Below, one piece after another: positions 48,405-58,886 of a DNA stretch of 64,000 nucleotides. Positions within the stretch are counted from its first letter, which is position 1. Every line of letters begins with the position of its first letter. Source of the stretch: Sweltsa coloradensis (Eukaryota; Arthropoda; Insecta; Plecoptera; Chloroperlidae); assembly GCA_024449915.1 (NCBI GenBank), contig JAMZAV010000912.1:1-64000 (forward strand). The letters run 5' to 3'. The position numbers and the translations under genes were made by a program. The notes under the pieces were generated by a model. It saw only the letters and a program-made list of their open reading frames with translations, had not been told where the DNA came from and ran no database searches.

Positions 48405-48736
48405 AGGTATTTGGTATGAAAATATAAGTCAATTTTCGTTTTTATTCTACCCAAAAGTGGTGAATTGGTGGTAAAATAATTCAACATTTAGTTGAAAACT
48501 CTATATCTCTCTCACCCTAATTATTTTTGAAAATTTTGGGTGTGGAACCTTGCAAAAGAATTGCAGATTACAATAAAATGTAGTAACGAGAATTCAGAGG
48601 CAGGTATTTGTGGTGGAACTTATTTGCATCTTTAGTTTTGTTATGACCAAAAGCGGTGAATTGGTGTAGAAAATAATTTATCATTTACGGTTTTTAGCGG
48701 TGAAAATTTCGTTTTTCCCGTAAATACCTGCCTCTG
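48405..48736. repeat. Tandem pair with AGGCAGGTATTT ends; inner unit has perfect 15-bp TIR
   Basis: AGGCAGGTATTT occurs at 48411 and 48598, each followed after about 50 bp by a CCAAAAG(T/C)GGTGAATTGGTG block. The second unit ends with AAATACCTGCCTCTG (48722-48736), the exact inverse of CAGAGGCAGGTATTT at 48595-48609. The inner 142 bp can therefore be read as a tiny TIR element, and the whole as a partly duplicated one. Confidence 0.6.
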
Positions 48737-51700
48737 CTCAAAACATTCATCACACATTGTATTGAATACCTAATAAACTGACTAGCTATTTGACATTGCT
48801 TCACTCCAAACTAGTTGCCCATATCAAAGCAAAATGATACGTTCAATCTGCTTCAAACAGATTGTCTTCCTTAATGGCAACGTATACCCATCACGCCTCC
48901 ATCCCTTTACGACTTAATGTAACAAATATTGGACTCCCACCCTCTCTATGGAATCCCATTACGCAAGGCATTCTGGTGCTCGCATATAGATAGTGGTGGT
49001 TAGGCCCTTTTGTGTCATGGATGGCATTAGTTCGAACCGCACCGTTTGGCAGTGTCGATGCACCATTGTGATCACTGCAAAGCTCATAGCTTCGGTTGTG
49101 ATGTACTAGGAAAACAATATGTGCTACGCCAATATACTCGTTAAATAGACCCTTCTGTAGCCAACATTAGCAATCACCATAATAGTCCGGCTTGATTCCC
49201 TTCCAATATATTTGTATTCATCACGGTAGTAATTAACATTTGCCAATCAGGGATCAATACGAATATTCTGACAGCTATACTAGGTCTATTGTGATCCACG
49301 CCGTCAATCCAAACCATTATGCTAATGAACGTACAACTTCATAAATTGGGAATAGTGCATAAAACAAGAAATTTAGCTAAAACCTAGAAATACATTGTTT
49401 CTGTGTGTTAAATTATTGAATAGTTGATTATTTACAAAATGCACTGTATTGAAATGTTTATCCCAACTAACATAACGTATTTGCTGTCCAAGAAAAGTTT
49501 AACGCTGGTAGAGCCTTGATTTTACTTGAGAGTAACTAAAAACTTATTAAATAAATACGTTATAAAATATGGTCAGCTAATCTCATTAGGTTAAATACAT
49601 TTTGCATTTTGCATACATGCAGGTGTTTCTATAAAATATAGATGTTTATTATGATAGCATGTGACTGTGAGTAGATATATACTTTTTCCTCAGACAAGGG
49701 TGATTTTATTTTATTTGCAATAACTGTTGTTTATAAACAATATATTCTGCAAACGACTTAAGTTTCGCAAATGTTTAGAGCATCTTTCACATCCATGGTA
49801 AGCCGGTTTGCAGTTTTTTTCAGTGAAAAAATATTCTTGTTTTAAATTACACAATATACTTTAAAACCTTATTTTTCATTATTTTATCACGTTTAAATTC
49901 CAAAAATATATCTTGAGTAAGTAAGATTGTATCAACGGGTTCAGGAAGGAAGTGCAACATTTTAACGTCTGCCTCCACCGTTCAATTTCGCCTTGGTGTA
50001 GGAGACAGGTTTGTAATATAAAATATATTAACTCTTGTTTTCGATAGGGCCTTCCAGGGTCACCCAAAACATTCTGTATCATCCTTGTTGAAGGGCAATA
50101 ATAAAAACACGAACAAATTGGAGGTTGTTTTCGGTTTATTCGTTTTATCATGAGACATGACTTACGCACAAACGGACATACAGATGTATATAAATTGATG
50201 CACGTAGGGAACATTCGCTGGCTTATATAAATTCAAATTCAGTACATTAATACTAGACACTGTCAATAATTATCTATCCCTTTAATCTAGTCACCATTGG
50301 TTTGTTTCATGATCCACATATTTGGGAAATAATCTCAAACGAAAAATACATTTCCTAATAACATAATTCATTGTAGTTTATCAACGTTCAGCACATGACT
50401 GCTGAATATAATTTAGCTCCATACAATATGCATATTCAAATAGCAATTACGGCTGTAATTCACTAGTGCAATGATTTACAAGCTAGATTCTGTGATACCA
50501 ATGTAAACCCTGCTTGCATCGTACATAGATCACGACGATGCTGACTTCTATACAAAGCAAGTCCCCCACTTGTGTTTCATTAAATTAATTGAAATCTCCT
50601 GAGGTATTACTACATTTAGCGACATTTTAATCAACATAACACTCTCGCGCCACGAATTTTAATTAAAGGAAACATTATCTGGTAGATAGTTTTGCAAAAC
50701 AATAATATTATCTAGAATGTGGTTAAGTGTTAGTTGAGTCTGTTTGCCCGAAACATCAGGAAAACAATTTCGCAAACAATGCAGAATTACTATTACTTGG
50801 AGATAATTGACTAAGAATGGCCGTTTTCCATTTCATACTGTAATAACATTTTTTTTTAAATTGTGTTCGTTAAATTTGGAATGAGTTTTGATTATTCTGT
50901 TTGAAAGTCAAACTAATAAAACCCACGAGTATTACATTGTGTAGTATTTACAGACAAGTTATCTTTGAATTATTTTTCCTTATACATCCTCTGAAATTAA
51001 TTACTTTTGAATGTTTTCATTACCAATAACGTCGAGTTCTTTTTTTGGTAAATACAACATTTGTTTCCAAGTAGAAATAACATGAAATACATTGTGATTA
51101 TTCCTAGTTGGTTTCATTGCTTTTGTATTTACTTTTGTAATTGCTATTTACATCGAGTGTATGATGAAGTACCTCTCTATGGAAAAGGAATTTTCGCATT
51201 CATTTTATATCATACTTTTTCAACATGTTGAAATGTAGAATTAAAACAAGCAACACATGGTGTAAACATGGCAGTAACCAAGATGGCACGGTTAAAAAGT
51301 TGCTCAAGTTGACATTTTCTCAATTCTAACCTTGGCATCTGAAATTGTATAAGTGGTTTTCCGTCATGTTCAATGTTCATTACGTTTGGTTACGTTTTAG
51401 TGACACATGAGTGTGAATTTATTTCATAAACTCTTTATAAATCTTTATTATTCCATATAATGTAAGGTGATACGTAAAAATGTATTATGTCACATAAGTA
51501 ATAAATATAATGAACATCATCTGGGATTCGAAGTCAAAAGCCTAGGGAAAATACAATTATAGGAAACTGTCTGTGCATGTGGTTTGTGTACGATGTTGAA
51601 GTAGTACCCACTCGTCACTAAATCTTGTGGTTGACAAGAATTCAGAAAAAATACACAAAAATGAAAATAATCTGTTTTTCAGCTCTGAGAGTAATCGCAA

Positions 51701-52073
51701 ACGAGAGTGGAAACTAATACTAACGGATGCATCTCTCTGCGGAGGCCACTATAAAACTCTAATTTGAATTTATCTTCTTTTCCAGATTTGAAAGCGCAAA
51801 CATCCGATTCGATTTCAAAAGAAGACCAACTTTCTTCGACGACCTCCTCCTCCTCCTTATCCCAAACTTAACAACCTCCCTTATATTTGCCAACCCTAGA
51901 AGTGAACAGATCAAATTTCCCGGCTATAACGTTAAACCATAGTCCTTGATCTGCTCCCTACATCCCCAGCCATGCTTACGAACTTTGGGGCTTTCAAGAA
52001 AAATCGCAAACTCTTTCAATTACTTCCTTAAGTAATTCCATTTCTACCGATGCTGAACACTTCTCGCCAACAG
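48737..52073. other. Upstream region of the K2P channel gene; non-coding
   Basis: No coding sequence is recognised. A minus-strand ORF at 49879-50214 lies in a repeat-like segment containing GATACAGAATG-type and ACGGACATACAG phrases that resemble the CGGCACC family in inverted orientation. Promoter elements of the K2P gene probably lie here or upstream of an unseen 5' UTR exon; I cannot place a TATA box or initiator with confidence. Confidence 0.4.
50040..50180 (-). repeat. CGGCACC-family-like fragment (inverted)
   Basis: The reverse complement contains CAGAATGTTTTGGGTGACCC, resembling GGTGTTTTTGGTGATCCTGG at about 61625, with a CTGTATGTCCGTTTGTGCG segment upstream in the same orientation. 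The match is partial. Confidence 0.45.
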
Positions 52074-52092
52074 GAGCGCTAGCTCCGCCGTC
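52074..52092 (+). promoter_or_regulatory. Probable 5' UTR just upstream of the K2P start; possible splice acceptor at 52071-52073
   Basis: A pyrimidine-containing CACTTCTCGCCAACAG precedes this short leader, so an upstream non-coding exon may be spliced here. An in-frame TGA at about 52053 lies upstream of the ATG, and the reading frame between it and the ATG has no other Met, supporting the ATG at 52093 as the start. Confidence 0.4.
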
Positions 52093-52353
52093 ATGCTGAC
52101 CGACACGCGCGGCTCGACCAATCACCGCCCGCCCTACCCCCCCGCCTACCCCTACAAGCCTGGCGGCTCCCCCTCTCCCGCCCCTCCCGCGCCAAGGCCG
52201 CGCTGTTGCTGCTGTCCCGGCAAGCTCTCGACCTCGGCATGCACGTGTCTGGGCGTGTGTGTGCTCGTGCTGGGCTACACGCTGCTCGGCGCATTCACCT
52301 TCATGGCGCTAGAGGGAGGATTCAGCCAGACACCTCCGCCAAAGAACCCACAA
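52093..52353 (+). CDS. Two-pore-domain potassium channel, first coding exon
   Basis: The exon encodes residues 1-87 of a K2P channel, a plasma-membrane protein that carries background K+ leak current as a dimer. It has a proline-rich cytosolic N-terminus (residues 11-37) and a CCCC run at 38-41, a possible palmitoylation or metal-binding patch. The first membrane segment spans about 48-72 (CTCLGVCVLVLGYTLLGAFT) and runs into the conserved FMALEGG, the start of the extracellular cap. The donor is CCACAA|GTACGT, phase 0. The exon is GC- and CpG-rich in an AT-rich setting. The closest groups are arthropod TWIK-like K2P channels; the exact orthologue needs a database search. The minus-strand ORF over the exon is a shadow of GC-rich coding sequence. 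Confidence 0.87.
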
Positions 52354-52773
52354 GTACGTTCAAATGCTGCATTGTGTTCTGACATATTTGGCTCTGTTAA
52401 TTAACTCATAGCAAACTTTAAACAATTAGAGACAACTTCCCTAAAAGTATAATATACTTCACTCAACAATAGTAATAATAAAAGTAGACGTTTATGACAT
52501 CTATTAATTGTGTGTAGGTAAAGAAGTATAATTAATATCATGTCAATTGCTTCCCCTAAGTTGCAAAAAACAATGCAGTAAATAAAAGGAAATCTATGCT
52601 CATTGAATAAAATTAATGGTTTTATGTTCTGTTGTCATTTAGCAAGTTCGTTACAAATCTGTATTGTGCAATAAAGAAACCGCGAGCATAAACCGTCTAA
52701 CGCACATAACCCGGCTTATGCGCGCACGGCCAGCCGTGGTCCCGCCGTGCTATTTGAAGTAATTTTACACTTA

Positions 52774-53421
52774 GGTTACATTTCGTAGAAGCGACCGGTC
52801 GACGACACTGGTCGACGATAGGTCGTGACGTCACCCGTCGTTGGTCGCCTTGGTCGCGACCTACAACCGAACATTTGTCAGCGGGAAAATGGCGATGGAA
52901 AGATCAAGAGATGCTGCTATAAATAAATTGTGACAAATACGACTGCCAGGCAATGTGTAGTATTTGTGTTTGCTCTAGGCCAAATAAATATTTGATGCTT
53001 ATGCCCTCTCGGCCCTAGGCCTAGGCCAGGGCTTTAAAACAACCCTCGACTAGCGTAGGCCTAGGCTTTCTAGTAAAAAAGTACAGAAAACACATGAAAG
53101 CCTAGGCCTACCTCCACGTATGCTCCCCATGCTCTCTAAGCATACCAATCAGACTTTACAGCTCAAAACAGTTGATCTATGTATGAGTAAACAGCAAAAT
53201 ACACATCAGCAGACATATATATACATAAAATAGCAGCATACTTCAATTAAACGACCACTACGCCCAGCACACAACGTTGGGCGTTGTGGTCGCGACCACT
53301 GGTAAACCGGAACAATAATTAACGGTACGCTAGGGGCAATGGGTAGAGTGGTCGCCCAATCTGATTTACGGAACGCTGTAAAAGAAGACTGGTCCACTGG
53401 TCGCTTCTACGGAGCGCAACC
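52774..53421. mobile_element. Harbinger-like non-autonomous TIR element in K2P intron 1
   Basis: The left end GGTTACATTTCGTAGAAGCG and the right end CGCTTCTACGGAGCGCAACC are imperfect inverses. They share CGTAGAAGCGACC, with TTA on both outer sides (52771-52773 and 53422-53424). A 3-bp TTA/TAA duplication with GG...CC ends fits PIF/Harbinger. Multiple GGTCG/CGACC words cluster inside both ends (for example 52795-52860 and 53280-53300), as expected for transposase-binding sites. A short minus-strand ORF at 53206-53397 has no recognisable domain. Confidence 0.72.
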
Positions 53422-53481
53422 TTATAATATAACAATTTACATAGATAGCACCACTCTGAACGAATATGTGTATAATCATTG

Positions 53482-54161
53482 CAATAGGGAATTTGCATAA
53501 GTTCCAGATATCGGTAAAAGTATGTGCAATATATAGATATTCGTCTAAAAATGATATAAACGTTAATTTCAGGTTTTGAGAGTTAATCGTTCAATATCTG
53601 TTGAGGGTCAAAGTTTGACCTTTTAAATTTCCCACACATTTATTTTGAAACGGCTGCCTACGTCACCGGCCCTCATGACGAACACGGCCGCCTAGATAAA
53701 CAACGAAATTCCCTCCTTTTACCAAAGTCTTTGGTTCTTACAACAATGGCCAACAATAAACAACAGTTGATGTCCTTTTCCAAATTTTATAGTCAACATT
53801 GTGTTTTTACTTATTATCAATTAAAATATAATAAATTAAAAGCTTACGAATTGAATATACTTAATGTATAAAATAGAATATAAAGCATATTAGAACAAAT
53901 TAAATGTAAAAATGTGCTTCCACAGCCAAGATAATCTCCGAAAGCGACTAACTTGATATATCGTTACGTGACTGGTTGACTGGTAACATAAAGGCTAGAA
54001 ACGGATGACCCGATTTTCCCCGCCAAAATATCTAGGAAACTTTCACCCTTATTTTATAAATGAAAATATTTTCAAAATCAAGAAAATAAGATATATTTGT
54101 GTAAAAAAGCTGGCATTAACCCAGGAGAACCATAAAATAATGTTTTGCAAATTCCCTATTG
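53482..54161. mobile_element. Candidate TIR element, 16-bp perfect ends
   Basis: CAATAGGGAATTTGCA (53482-53497) is exactly mirrored by TGCAAATTCCCTATTG (54146-54161). No clear target duplication and no transposase were found. It could be a decayed MITE or a chance inverted pair, though 16 exact bases at 680 bp spacing is unlikely by chance. Confidence 0.5.
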
Positions 54162-54907
54162 TTTACGCCTGGCTTCTAGCTTTACCGGCCGATATTGCCA
54201 CCGCCATAACTCCTTGTATCTCAGATTGACGTTTTGTTAGTTAGATGGTTTATTCTTGTAGCCCCTCGATTATCGTCAAGTATACTTGTTTGCTTGGTCA
54301 CGGTTTAAACACACAGCTGCTATATCTGGGAAAATAGTTTTCCACCTTTAAATTTGACAATTTTACAAATTAATGGAATTTAATTTCAGACTGAAACTAA
54401 AATTTACTTAGGCCTATAAAATGTTATATCAATGTTTTCAAAAAGTAAAATGTAAATATCATTATTATATTTACCAAAACCAAGTAAATCTTCGTTTTAC
54501 GATATGTCGGGAAGTGAGTGTTAATTCGCACTTCACACATCACAGCTCTTGTCACATTTATTGCAAATGCAGCTATACTTCATGTTAAAAAAAATTAGCA
54601 TAAAAATATAATGACTGTTCGATACCATGTTATGTTTAATCTCCGGAGTATAACATTTAATGGTCACTGTCGCAGCGGAAAAGTCCGAAGTTAGATCGCT
54701 TTACGGGTGTACTCTACTCTAGTCTCTTCCTAAAATGGAGTCCATTTTCACACGCGAATACGCGTTTTTAACATTCACAAAACGGCTATTTTTAACATCC
54801 GTGCAATAATGTCCCAGGTTAGTGTGTAGATAAGAAACGCATAGGATTACTGTTCCTCTTTATTGAATCGAATCGCTAGTATTAACTACAATTCTCATCA
54901 TCATGAG
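54162..54907. other. Intronic stretch, nothing recognised
   Basis: AT-rich, non-coding. It ends in the target sequence of the hAT-like element. Confidence 0.35.
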
Positions 54908-55334
54908 CAGTGTTGTAAAGTAACTGAGTAAAAGTAATTGAGTAAAAGTAATTAGTTACTTTTTGAGTAATTGAATTACTATTTCAATTACTTTTATTTT
55001 AAGGTAACTGTAACTGTAACTGAATTACTTTTAAAAGTAATTATACTCAGTTTTCAGTTACTTTTTAACAGTTACTTTTGCCAACCATGCTTGTTTACAG
55101 TTCAGTAATATAAAATTAAAATTATATCATGTCTGAAACTAAAACAACATTTTTAATTTTTGATGTTTTTTTATGAATTTTTTTTGGTACTTTTAGTATG
55201 GAACGAGATTTTTCTGCTGACTCAACTTGCATTCCTATTTCTGAATTTGTCTTGGTCAACATGACAACAATACACCAAAGCAACTGCTAGTTGCAACGAA
55301 AAATTTCAATAGATAAACAATTCCTTTGAATTCT

Positions 55335-56040
55335 ACTAGGCCGCTTCGCAAACGCTTTTTCCAGTCGCGTTGATTGATGAGCTTTTTATTAAATATTTTT
55401 AATTTAATTTTAATTGGTTTTTTTCTATGGTTACTTGATATAACTTGTTAATTATATACTTGTAAAGGCTTATATTAAAACCTTTATTACTATGAATTTT
55501 GACCAGCATTTTTAATTTGTTCTTTCAAGAGGCACTAGGCCTACATCACCATAATTTTAATGTCAATGTAAAATATGAACGTTGTAGCCCTACCAGTTTG
55601 GTCAGAATCGGCCCAAATGTCACGAAATTATCGTATTATGGACCGGGAAAAAAATCTTAAAAGTACGATTTCTATGAGAAATATTTCTTAAAATGTCTCT
55701 AAAATCATAACATATATAATTTTAGTAATTTTAAACGTTCCCATAAAGTTTCATCAAGATCGAAGTAGCCGTTTGCTAAATATCACGAAAATATCTCATT
55801 AAAAATCGAAAAAAGTCGAAAAAGTACGATAATCATAAGAAATATTTGATCGATTGTACCCAAAAACGTGGCAAGTCTAATTCAGAGATTATGAAAGTCC
55901 GATCAAATTTTCATCAAGATCGCATATGCCGTTGCCAGTTCGAGCGCGAACAAACAGACAAAAATACAAAAAATAAAAATAAAAATAAAATAAAAAACAT
56001 TTGAGCCAAATTTTTTGAGGGGTCAGTCGCTCATCCAATT
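55335..56040 (-). mobile_element. CTAGG-family element nested inside the hAT-like element (inverted)
   Basis: CTAGGCCGCTTCGCAAACGC and CGCGTTGATTGATGAGC form the left TIR. The interior TTTGGTCAGAATCGGCCCAA, TTTCATCAAGATCGAAGTAG and GATCGCATATGCCGTTGCC matches 36908-37323 and 41217-41640. It ends GTCAGTCGCTCATCCAATT. A further TIR fragment CTAGGAAGCTTCGCAAACGC follows at 56044-56092. Confidence 0.72.
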
Positions 56041-56186
56041 AGACTAGGAAGCTTCGCAAACGCTGTTTTTATCGCGTTGATGGATTATTTGGTTTCACCC
56101 TCTATGCTACTTCGTTAAAACTAATAAAACTATATTTTCTAATTTTGCAATATTTTCATGAGCAAGGGTTGGTGGTTGCATCATCT

Positions 56187-56223
<37 letters not shown>
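56187..56223. repeat. (ATT)n microsatellite
   Basis: About 12 ATT units. Confidence 0.93.
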
Positions 56224-56224
<1 letters not shown>

Positions 56225-57149
56225 TTGTTCCATAATGAGTAGGGGTCCAGGAAAGATATTTTTTTAATTGAAAAATTATGGTCATTAAAATTCAAATTAT
56301 GCTTTATTTTGCATTTTCGTTATTTTTTTAAAACATCACTACATGTGCCTTTTCTGTGCGATTAAATTTGGTAAATCTAATAATCAATATTCAGGCATGA
56401 TTGGTAAAGTCAGATAAAGACACTACAAAACACTGACAAAATGGTTGTTTTAGTGGAAAACGGTCATTCAATGAATTTTTTGCGTGATTTTTCTGCAATT
56501 AATACTAATAAAACGGTTAGCTTTGCTGATTGGGCGGTAAAAAAATGATAAAAAGCTTTATTTCATGATTTCATACAAAATGGAAAATATTTCCTTTTGG
56601 TGCGGTTTTAATTTGCATTTTTTAATATCATGAGCCATAAAACCGTATGAAAAACATGTTTCAGGTATTTTAAAGAAATGTAATTTTTGCTGATTGCAAA
56701 ATCCCTGGATCCCTAATAATGAGTAGTAGTACGTAGTAATGAAGGATGTTAGTCTATAAGCCTGAGTTATAAAATATATAATTAATTGTACAAAAAACAG
56801 TTTGTGTAATTCTTTTTAGAAAAAAAATCTGTTCGCCATGCTTTTAGTAATGAATTTTTAAGAAAGTAACTTAAAAAGTAACTCAGTTACTTCATAAAGT
56901 AACTGTTACTGTATGTAACTCAATTACTTTGGCAATAAAGTAACTGTAACTGTAACTGAATTACTTTTGCAAGCAAGTAACTGTAACTGTAACTGAATTA
57001 CTTTACAAAAGTAACTTTTACAACACTGATCATGAGCTATTAAAATCGTGCAACGATCCTGACTGTATATTTACGTGTAGTAAATCGCAAGTAATGATTC
57101 ATTGGAATGCATTGTTGATATTTATAATAATAGTAATTGCAGTGTTAAA

Positions 57150-57329
57150 CTAGGGAAACGCCAAAGTCGTTGTTAAACGAGTGAGTGAGCACCATGTGTA
57201 TAGTACCCGGTATCCTTCCCCATACTGAACTAGATCCAGCCTTGGGTATATGGGAGGAAATGGGATGTTCCCGGGTACTCAACACTTGGCTCACTCACTC
57301 ATTTAACAACGACTTCGGCGTTTCCTTAG
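57150..57329. mobile_element. 180-bp MITE with CTAGGGAAACGCCAAAGTCG ends
   Basis: CTAGGGAAACGCCAAAGTCG then TTGTTAAACGAGTGAGTGAG is mirrored by CTCACTCACTCATTTAACAA then CGACTTCGGCGTTTCCTTAG, giving TIRs of about 41 bp. The outer CTAGG-AAACGC tip and the inner GTTGTT-GA-GAG motif resemble the larger CTAGG family, so the two may share a transposase. A second, longer copy is at 18271-18535. Confidence 0.82.
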
Positions 57330-57480
57330 TTATTTAAATTGAACATTTTAAATGCGAATCGTGTTCAAAACGTATTAGCGTTAAACATTAACAAATTTCT
57401 AAGATAAATCAAAATCACCTAACTTTTATTTCCCATGTAACACCCCTCAAAAATAATATGTGGGTGTAAAAATATAAAAA

Positions 57481-57560
57481 AGTTCGAATTAACGGGTATC
57501 GAACCCCAACCGTCCGTGCGGTAGGCTTTATGCTTACCACTATGCCATGCCAGCCACATA
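57481..57560 (-). mobile_element. tRNA-derived SINE, family C (or tRNA pseudogene)
   Basis: On the minus strand TGGCATAGTGGTAAGC contains a consensus box A (TGGCATAGTGG), and about 35 bp on GGTTCGATACC is a box B. The T-stem does not pair cleanly and there is no acceptor stem closure, so it is not a functional tRNA. It has probable pol III promoter activity in family terms. It is orientated against the K2P gene. Confidence 0.62.
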
Positions 57561-57639
57561 GCTTTCGTCCCGCTAGCTGCTACTAAACAAATGCTATCGA
57601 TATTTTTAAAAATCACGTTTTTATTTATTGTAGGCTTAA

Positions 57640-57835
57640 ATCGCAATGGATCTAGCTGATTTTGTTAACAGTTCTCAATAAACTCGTACCGGATGTCTGT
57701 TTAAAATTTCAGCCCAATCTGTTCAGCGGTTCGGCTGATTTTCGACGTACAGACAGACAGACAGAATCACAGAATGAGGGCCGTTTGAGTTGAATGGAGA
57801 CACTCGGTCGCTCCGCTCCCTCGTTTAATAATTTC
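57640..57835. repeat. Repeat with CAGA tract and CAATCTGTTCAGCGGTTCGG module
   Basis: It contains TTTCAGCCCAATCTGTTCAG, CGGTTCGGCTGATTTTCGAC and a (CAGA)n tract, followed by TCGGTCGCTCCGCTCCCTCG. The module echoes, in inverted form, the TCTG-tract / ACCGAT / GATGAAATTTT arrangement of the CTAGG and 60.6-kb repeats. Confidence 0.55.
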
Positions 57836-57840
57836 TCGAG

Positions 57841-57990
57841 GAAAACCTACCCAGGATGAAATGCATGTTGGTATATTCGAGTGAGCACAATTATGAAGGG
57901 ATGTCCGAGTGCTGTTTAAGACTGAGGAAAACCCCTGGGAAAACCTTCTGTCAGGATTGCCAATCTCGACGGAATTCGAACCGCGACCGG
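57841..57990 (-). mobile_element. tRNA-derived SINE, family A, copy 2
   Basis: Reverse complement: a CGGTTCGAATTCCGTC box B, then CGAGATTGGCAATCCTGACA, then TTTAAACAGC-like and GACATCCCTTCAT. These align with 20890-21010. The box-A end is truncated. Confidence 0.68.
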
Positions 57991-58624
57991 TATTTTAGTG
58001 TATATATTAAATTTAGGACTGTATCCTTTATATTGATTTCCTTAATTCCGAGAGGGAAGTGTTTAAAGCCCTTAGCCTGATACAACGGGCTAAGCTTAAC
58101 ATTTTAGTCTAAAGATGGGACGACTGACGTAGTTGGTAGAATATGTATATATTTCGATTTTTTAACGAGTCAATTAGTAAAAACTTGAACCTTTGTGACG
58201 CTCTTCTAATTGTTTTGTCTTGATTTATTAGAACCTGTATTTTATGATTATCTCTTGCACAGTACTTATTAATTACCGACTTACAAATGCAATGTATGAA
58301 CTTTTATCCACGTAATTTTATTGACAGAGCTTATCGTTATTTTAAAGGGAATGAATATCTCCATTTGCTCACGCTTTTTATACAACTGTATTTTCTCTTA
58401 GCTGACGGTCGTTCTAAATTTTACACAGGTTGTCACGAAAGCAGAAATGAAAATATATTTTTTTCATAATATATTTATTTTAAGTGCAGAGTAAAAAAAG
58501 TATGTTTTTGATATGTATATATAATATATTTGTCCACCTTTGCACTGTTTTTGAGACATAACTAAAAATCTGTCATTTCGCGTGGTTTTAATATTGGCGG
58601 GGATCGTGTCTTGTTTGTGCGCAG
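57991..58624. other. Intron 1 tail, nothing recognised
   Basis: AT-rich DNA leading to the acceptor TCTTGTTTGTGCGCAG. ORFs of 60-74 codons are chance. Confidence 0.4.
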
Positions 58625-58886
58625 ACGCTGAGCGCAGACATGCGCAGCCGCACCGTGGAGCGTCTCTGGAGCATCACCGAGGACCTCAACATCCTCTACA
58701 AGGACAACTGGACGCGCCTAGCTGCCCAGGAGGTCCTCAAGTTCCAGGATACTCTAGTACAGAGCATGCGCACGGGGGGCAAGGCAGGTGGCGGCTCGAG
58801 CGGCACGCCGACACACTACAACCAACAGCATAGATGGAGTTTCGCGTCTTCCTTCTTGTACTCTCTCACTCTGATTACAACTATTG
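58625..58886 (+). CDS. Two-pore-domain potassium channel, second coding exon
   Basis: The acceptor is GTGCGCAG|ACGCTG, joining phase 0 from exon 1. The exon encodes 87 residues plus one base. These form the extracellular cap helices (TVERLWSITEDLNILY and RLAAQEVLKFQDTLV) with a possible N-glycosylation site NWT, a Gly/Ser-rich loop (GGKAGGGSSG), then the first pore helix and filter WSFASSFLYSLTLITTIG. The donor ATTG|GTAAGT splits the filter Gly codon before the expected YG, a position conserved in K2P genes. No cysteine is present in the cap, so the inter-subunit disulphide of TWIK/TREK types is absent. The next exon lies beyond 64000. An unspliced read-through past the donor meets a stop within a few codons. 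Confidence 0.9.

Larger units (their letters stand above)
54908..57028. mobile_element. hAT-like non-autonomous element with perfect 8-bp target duplication
   Basis: The termini CAGTGTTGTAAAGTAACT and AGTAACTTTTACAACACTG are inverses and are flanked on both sides by ATCATGAG (54900-54907 and 57029-57036), an exact 8-bp duplication. CAGTGTTG-type tips plus 8-bp duplications identify the hAT superfamily. Both ends carry dense arrays of GTAACTGTAACTGAATTACT words (54915-55080 and 56865-57015), probable transposase-binding subterminal repeats. The interior holds a nested CTAGG-family copy and an (ATT)n tract. No transposase ORF survives. Confidence 0.9.
52354..58624 (+). other. K2P intron 1 (6271 bp)
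   Basis: It begins GTACGT and ends TTGTTTGTGCGCAG. It is packed with mobile DNA: a Harbinger-like element, a candidate 680-bp TIR element, a 2.1 kb hAT-like element with a nested CTAGG-family copy, a small MITE and two SINE-type sequences. No alternative exon was recognised in it. Confidence 0.82.

Noticed and set aside
52091..52294. Arg/Ala-rich minus-strand ORF opposite K2P exon 1
   Set aside because: Shadow of a GC-rich coding exon on the other strand.
57481..57560. Functional tRNA gene
   Set aside because: A and B boxes are good, but the T-stem and acceptor stem do not pair properly.
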